Positions 58,914 to 64,000 of a stretch of 64,000 nt of DNA are shown in pieces. The position numbers and the translations under genes are program-made. The notes beneath the pieces were generated by a model. That model was not told the origin of the DNA. It saw nothing but the letters and a program-made list of their open reading frames with translations, and ran no database searches. This DNA is from Vigna angularis (taxonomy: Eukaryota > Streptophyta > Magnoliopsida > Fabales > Fabaceae), in contig NC_068978.1 in assembly GCF_016808095.1 (NCBI RefSeq), positions 19,646,806-19,710,805 of the forward strand, read 5' to 3'. How positions within the stretch are numbered: the first letter of the stretch is position 1; every line of letters begins with the position of its first letter.

Positions 58914-60139
58914 TGTCAACACCCAATTTCGTCCGGATTGATCGTAATAAGTTTATTTTATCTTATTTTATTTTAAGCTATTTTCTTTCGTTTTTATTTA
59001 TGTTTTTATTTTACTTTTTTTTGTATATATTTAGTTATTTCATTTTTTGTTTGTTTTAAAAAATATAAAAATAAATAAAAATAAAAAAAATAAAAAAAAC
59101 ACACCGTAGTCACCCACGTTTTGGACACAGAGATGGTTTTCATTTTTTAAGAACAATTGGTGAGGGTCCATGTTTGTTTTTATCGTTTCCATTAAGAGAG
59201 TGGTGCACTTGGACGGTTGGAAGAATTTCTGAGCACTGAGACAGGAGGTCCCTTGGTGAAGAAGACAGTTAACAAATTTTCCCACTTCAGCATATGCCAA
59301 TCAAAGCTGCCGACAAAGTTTGCTCCTTCTGCCAATTTAAGGAGTTCATCAACTTCACTGCAGGGGAAGATACCTCACGGCCAACACCTTATACACGGCC
59401 AACATCCATCCATCTTCATCGCCTTCAGCTTCATCCTTACACTACAGCCCAACACCTATCACCCTTATACTTCTCATTCTCATCATCCGTTCATTCACCT
59501 TTCAACAACCTTCATCTTCCCAGCCATCACTGATCTTAACCTCTCTGCTATCACCCCTTCTTCACCTTTTGCTCCCAATCAATCATCATCTCCTCATTCC
59601 TTACACCTCGTAGCCATCTTGACACTGAACCAGCACTTATCAACTTCATTCAATTCCTTCCAGTTTCACTTCCACCATCCCACTTCCAATCTCCCACTGA
59701 AACTATCGACACCTCTGATGATCATACCATGGCTGAACTCCAAACTCTGGAGGAGCCTCCATCTCATCCTCCCCAACCCAAACAGGGGGGTGACGACAGC
59801 CGAGGGGCATTAGGCTCCTCTGATCCAAAACCAGTAAACTCCCTTCCACCACTTTTATCCCTAGACAGGACCAAAACCCTCCTTCATCCATTACTTTCAG
59901 CTCCATACACCGTCTCCAACACCTATAATTTTCATCCCACCTCTTCCTCATCACTCGCGGCCAACACCACCATATTCACTCCAAAATTTCCTTTTCACAC
60001 CCAACTTCAACCTCATCTTTCAACCATCAAAAACCCCCAACCATCAAACTCTCACTAGCTATTACAATTCATCCTTCATTTTGGCCAAAGTCATCTACAA
60101 ACCCATCTTCACCTATTCCAACAGAATCTCAAATAACTC

Positions 60140-60490
60140 AAGAGTAAAAAACGAGACGCAGGAAAAGGCCCTGGTGATGACCAGCGGTATCGCCAACGTC
60201 CTGATGGCGAATAGCATCGCGACCTAAGGCGAGGGATTTGCTTCCCGCGTGCGAAGAAGAGAAAGGAAGAGAGGTCTGGATCCAGTGGCCCGGTGGCCGT
60301 TTCGTCGCGGTGGCTGGATCGGAGGAGCAGCGGCTTGTGAGCGAGAGCTGACGGAGGCAATCCCCTTCCTGCGTCACCGTCGTTGAAGAAAGGAAGAGGG
60401 AAGGAAGCGAGAGTCGTAGCGGCGAGGGTCATTACCAGTGACGCCGTGGGTCACGATTCGCGGTGGCCGAATGGTTGGAGATTGAGTCAT
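60140..60490. other. GC-rich island in U3 of the second LTR
   Basis: This stretch is far richer in G and C than anything around it. It has overlapping frames of 60-107 residues on both strands, none with a domain I know. Beyond it a palindrome TGGGCTTAAGCCCA (about 60655-60668) leads into AATAAAG and a run of A (60685-60696). The layout could fit a retro-copied transcript piece, but this is uncertain. Confidence 0.4.
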
Positions 60491-61084
60491 GGCCGTGGGT
60501 GGCAGAGGTGGATGTCCCTATTTTTCTTTCATTCAAAGAAGAAGACCCTAACACAAATGAGAGGATAAATGAGTTTCTGAACGTAGAGGCTTTGGACCTA
60601 GCTAGGGGGCCGCGTCTTTGCCATATACACGACTCCCCTGCACCCCCTTTCAGTTGGGCTTAAGCCCACTCTGCAAATAAAGATAAAAAAAAAAAAGAAT
60701 TGGACCGAACACACATTTCAGGATGCACCTCCGTTTTCATATTTACACTCTTTGGTTTTCATATTTACACTCTTTGGCAGATATAAAGTTGAAGAAAAAT
60801 GATGTTGATCCAAACTAAGGAGCCTCAAGTTTATCCTGCACTTCGTTGGGTTTGTTTCTCTTGCGTTTATTTATTTTTATTTTATTTTGTTTTATTATTA
60901 TGCTTTGTTTTTTTTTTATTTTATTTTTATTTGTTTGGTTATTAACTTTTATTATGTAACTCCTTGTATGATAGTTCCACACCCCTTTGTTTTATTTATA
61001 TCTATTAGGTTAATTTGTTTCGTTTTGCATAAAAATTACAAAAAAATAAAAAAAAAACATATAAAACTTTAAAAAAATATTTAA

Positions 61085-61370
61085 TGATATAAATATCGGT
61101 ATAAGTACTCGTGCGATCGTACGTATCAGCTTAGTACTTATTGCCCAAATATAAAATAAACAAAAAAGGCCGTATGAGTACTCGTGCGATCGTACGCATC
61201 AGCCTAGTGCTCATTACGCAAAACAATAAAAAATAAGAAAAAAGCCGTGTGAGTGCCCGTGCGATCGTACGCATCAGCCTAGTACTCATTACGCAAAACA
61301 ATAAGAGGAAAAAGCCGTGTGAGTGCTCGTGCGATAGTACGCATCAGCCTAGTACTCATTACACAAAAAA
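61085..61370 (+). repeat. Four-copy R/U5 module of the second LTR
   Basis: Four modules, each with a GAGTACTCGTGCGATCGTAC-like sequence followed by GCATCAGCCTAGT, at intervals of 65-75 bp. The fourth has GCGATAGTACGC in place of GCGATCGTACGC. Confidence 0.9.
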
Positions 61371-62009
61371 TATAAATATTACAATGAAAATACCAAAAAC
61401 ATATAAAATCTTCAAAAACTAAAAAACATCTATTTTTCAAACTACAAATAATATTGCCTTGCAGAACTACGTGATCCTTGATTCTCCATCAAAAGTGGAG
61501 ATACGTAGGAGCAAGGCCAGTCCTTGTCAGGCTCATTCTCCCAAAAATCCAAATTATCCATAACAAGTTTTCAAACAATTTTCCAAGCAAATTTCTCAAA
61601 CAGTTTTCTAAATGAACTACGGAACCCTGATTTCTCATTCTGAATGAGAATACGTAGGAGCAAGGTCATTCCTTGTCGGGCCCAAAAATATAAAAAAAAA
61701 ATATATTTTGTTTCTTTAGAGTTTTATTTTAAGGGAAAGTTAAACACTTTGAAAACCACATCCATATTCGCGCATTTAGTTAAAGGTACTGCCTTAAGGC
61801 AAGCGTTGTAGGGTGCTAATACCTTCCCTACACGTAACCGACTCCCGAACTTAGAATCTCGATTTCACAGGCCATGTCTTATCATTTTATGGTTTTTCCG
61901 TAGCTTTCCAGAATAAACTATGGTGGCAACTCAAAAATCTCTTTTCTTAAAAACTCGTTTCTTTTTCCTTTTCGGATCGTCGTCCCGTCGCGATTCCGGT
62001 TGCGATAGA

Positions 62010-62027
62010 TGGCGACTCCACTGGGGA
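62010..62027 (+). promoter_or_regulatory. Primer-binding site, tRNA-Arg type
   Basis: TGGCGACTCCACTGGGGA begins 3 bp after the LTR end. Confidence 0.85.
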
Positions 62028-63000
62028 TTTACCAGAGAGTCAGGCCATTTAATTAGATAAGCGAATTCGATGTGGTTTTTCTTTGTGTTTTTATTCCCTT
62101 TTTCCTGATCTATGTCTGATATTTGGAATGATTGCATGTGAGTTTCTTTTACTTTTTCTTTATGTTTGAAATAATTGTTCCTTATCTATGTTTGATATGT
62201 CTACTTATTTGTGTTTATTTTTGAAATTGTTGTTATAATCTCCCTCTACACAATATGCATATCATGAGTGAGGCCCTATACCCGGGTCTGAGCGCAACTT
62301 AGAAATAGAGGGGTTGTGTAGCGGTGTCACTCTGGGATGTACTTCCTGTTTGGCTATCGTGAGAACTCCAGCTAGAGTCTATTCTCTTCATTTGTGTCTC
62401 CACATCTAGTTGATTACTCTGACTGTTGTGGAGAAACACTGAAAAGAGCCATAGCTCTGGTGGCCTGATTTAAGCATTAGGAAGCTATCCTTGTGAGTGC
62501 ATATATTTGGCCTTAGAACTTTTGTCATTCAACCGTTGATAGGGCACAAAAGGGAGAAATGTGTATTCCTGTAACCCTCATATTTGCTTAATAAAAATCA
62601 CACACCTTGTACATATCATCATGTCTCTTTACAATTTTTTCTTTTTCTTTATGTCACATTTTGTGGATTCTAGTCGAGAAATTATAAATTTGTGATTGAA
62701 TCCTTATGGTAAAAATGGAAATTAACATGGAATTTGAGTCGAAGGGTATAAGAATTTGGTGAGTTTGTCAAAGAGGAAGGATTTGGGCAAATCTTAAATG
62801 CACGTCTGGAGGCCAAAGCTCTATACAACTAAATCGGGCAATATACCCATGTCTTGTCCTGGCTGAAGTCTATGGGACCCTTAATCGTTGTTATGAACTT
62901 AAAGGGGGAAAGATGTTATGTTGTATTTGTGGTTCATTTCCCGTGAGACTAGAGACGCCTTAAATTCCCTATACCCCATGGACGAGTTATTGCAGTATAT

Positions 63001-63029
63001 AATCGATTACAAGGACACTGTAAACGATT
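63001..63029. repeat. Pair of AATCGATT-type sites 21 bp apart
   Basis: AATCGATT at 63001 and AAACGATT at 63022, each followed by AC. Confidence 0.85.
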
Positions 63030-63319
63030 ACCCGAGAGAAAATTGGATTTTGTACAGAAAGTCCATCATAGGTACTCAGTCAGGTGAACACGGGTCACCA
63101 ATGGAAAAAGAAGTGACTTTTAGGCACTTTTGCACTTGTCTTAGGCTGTTCCTTGTGAACCACATGTGAAAAGAGTAAATGAATGGGCATAACTTTGTGC
63201 AAGTTTAAATGGTGTGTCCCTTGGCAGCATAGATCGTAAATTATATATCATTGCGGGAGCTAAAAATGAACTTGGAAGAGTCTCCAACAAACTATAGAGA
63301 TGAACCAACCACAAGGCAC

Positions 63320-63712
63320 GCAGAAACGCTCGTCACACATAAAGAAACGTTCGTCACAGGGTGACGCCAAGTGAACGTTCGTCCCGCTCTCTGAAGCCGA
63401 CGCTCGTCCTGAAGCAGAAGAGGACGCTCGTTTTGAATAAGACGCTCGTCCAGATAACGTGAGAAGAGGACGCTCGTCCAGTGGGATAAAAGGGCGCTCG
63501 TTCAATATTTAAGACGCTCGTCCTGAAGCAGAAGAGGACGCTCGTTTTGAATAAGACGCTCGTCCAGATGACATGAGAAGAGGACGTTCGTCCAACACGT
63601 TTACAGAGGACGATCGTCCAGGCAGAAGGGGACGCTCGTTTTGAAGAAGACGCTCGTCCTGATGATGTGAGAAGAGGACGCTCGTCCCGATTTCAGTGGA
63701 CGCTCGTTGAAG
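63320..63712. repeat. GACGCTCGTCC minisatellite, about 17 cores
   Basis: The 11-bp core GACGCTCGTCC (variants GACGTTCGTCC, GACGATCGTCC, GACGCTCGTTT) recurs at intervals of 18-30 bp. A higher-order unit of about 110-115 bp appears three times: core, TGAAGCAGAAGAG, core, TGAATAA, core, AGATGACATGAGAAGAG. GC content is much higher than in the host element. Confidence 0.93.
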
Positions 63713-64000
63713 ATGTTTCTAAGCTATTAGCTGATGGTGAGTCTGCATTGCCACTCTCCGACCCGCCTAAGGGGACTGAAACATTCCTCAATCACTGTGA
63801 GAAACTGATCAGGCAAATGAAGAATGTGATGACTAAAACCTACGATGGTTGACCAAGAATTCCTATGTCTCGCATTTTGGGGATTTCTGAATGATGAATC
63901 GCCTTATTGACTCTGTTTCATGTTAATTTCCAAATTATACCGGGGCAATATTTTCATAGCTTTATAATTTTTGGCTAGAGATTTTGAACTGCGTTGTCTG

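Larger units (their letters stand above)
58914..62007 (+). repeat. 5' LTR of the second Ogre-like element, 3,094 bp
   Basis: Starts TGTCAACACCC and ends CGGTTGCGATA, where related LTRs end GCGACA. R/U5 holds four GTGCGATCGTACGCATCAG-type modules (61085-61370), two ACGTAG hairpin modules (61464-61517 and 61613-61665) and the conserved block ending ACCGACTCCCGAAC. U3 (59100-60700) is not shared with the first element. It contains a C-rich leader-like part and a GC-rich island. Confidence 0.85.
62740..63852 (+). pseudogene. Rearranged ORF1 of the second Ogre-like element
   Basis: Compared with the ORF1 at 20273-21690, the N-terminal two thirds of the DUF7745-like region are deleted. The sequence passes from GGATTTGGGCAAATCTTAAA, equivalent to the QILN part, almost directly to EVYGTLNRCYELKGGKML. 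A frame change precedes LWFISRETRDALNSLYPMDE. The next part contains a pair of AATCGATT-like sites. From 63290 to 63715 the normal sequence is replaced by a GACGCTCGTCC minisatellite. After it the C-terminal tail GTETFLNHCEKLIRQMKNVM is intact to the stop at 63850-63852. Confidence 0.75.
58914..64000 (+). mobile_element. Second Ogre/Tat-like element, 5' part only
   Basis: A 3.09-kb LTR beginning TGTCAACACCCAATTTCGTC is followed by a primer-binding site and a rearranged ORF1. The element runs off the right edge. R/U5, primer site and ORF1 are clearly related to the element at 17135-27695. The U3 part is unrelated, so the two are sister families or one has exchanged its promoter. Confidence 0.88.

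Noticed and set aside
59217..59813. 198-residue open frame, longest in the window
   Set aside because: It lies in the C-rich U3 part of an LTR, is rich in His, Ser and Pro in the manner of low-complexity pyrimidine strands, and overlaps other equally long frames in the region.
60109..60432. 107-residue minus-strand frame in the GC-rich island
   Set aside because: GC-rich DNA gives long open frames on both strands. No domain is recognised and the 79-residue frame in another phase is equally open.
63260..63505. Minus-strand frame with repeated DERP and GRAS words
   Set aside because: It is the reverse reading of the GACGCTCGTCC minisatellite.
1..64000. tRNA, rRNA, snoRNA, CRISPR array or bacterial-type operon
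   Set aside because: I looked for tRNA-like T-loop sequences, conserved rRNA segments and spaced direct repeats with unique spacers. None was convincing. The tandem arrays lack unique spacers, and the DNA is plainly a plant nuclear sequence.

Overview
The window is AT-rich nuclear DNA from a flowering plant, most likely a legume of the bean/cowpea/adzuki group. The evidence for a plant is a perfect MIR390 gene and the many plant-type transposons: Ogre/Tat-like Ty3-gypsy elements whose primer-binding site begins TGGCGACTCC, copia elements primed by initiator tRNA-Met, and hAT, CACTA and long-inverted-repeat DNA elements. The legume placement is an inference from the style of the repeats. I see no intact protein-coding gene.

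Layout: 1-2 kb, LTR-derived repeats. About 4.3 kb, an exon-like fragment. 4.8-6.3 kb, a hAT-type element with a perfect 8-bp target duplication. 7.6-8.6 kb, a copia-type LTR. 12.6-15.1 kb, a large gypsy-type LTR. 16.7-27.9 kb, a short-period tandem array split by a 10.56-kb non-autonomous Ogre-like element that has two LTRs, a broken ORF1 and several minisatellites. 28.8-33.0 kb, a CACTA miniature element, a hAT miniature element and a copia element reduced to gag and protease. 33.4-34.2 kb, a tandem repeat of about 149 bp. 34.2-39 kb, a mostly low-repeat stretch that holds MIR390 on the minus strand. 39-40.6 kb, two copia fragments in inverted orientation. 42-49 kb, a MITE and two long-inverted-repeat elements, one of them interrupted by a solo LTR. 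49.6-55.9 kb, a decayed gypsy pol on the minus strand, broken up by three later insertions. 58.9-64 kb, the 5' part of a second Ogre-like element, cut by the window edge.

The one functional gene I can support is MIR390. Its 21-nt mature strand and star strand are both canonical and pair with 2-nt 3' overhangs. In plants miR390 loads AGO7 and triggers TAS3 tasiRNAs that control ARF genes.

The most unusual pattern is a pair of AATCGATT palindromes whose copies are spaced 20-22 bp apart. It recurs in five separate repeat contexts: four different LTRs and one ORF1. Related short GC-rich motifs (CGTTCGGT, CGCTCGTCC) also form arrays inside several elements. The remaining reading frames are mostly microsatellites, pyrimidine-rich LTR leaders or minisatellites and do not look like genes.
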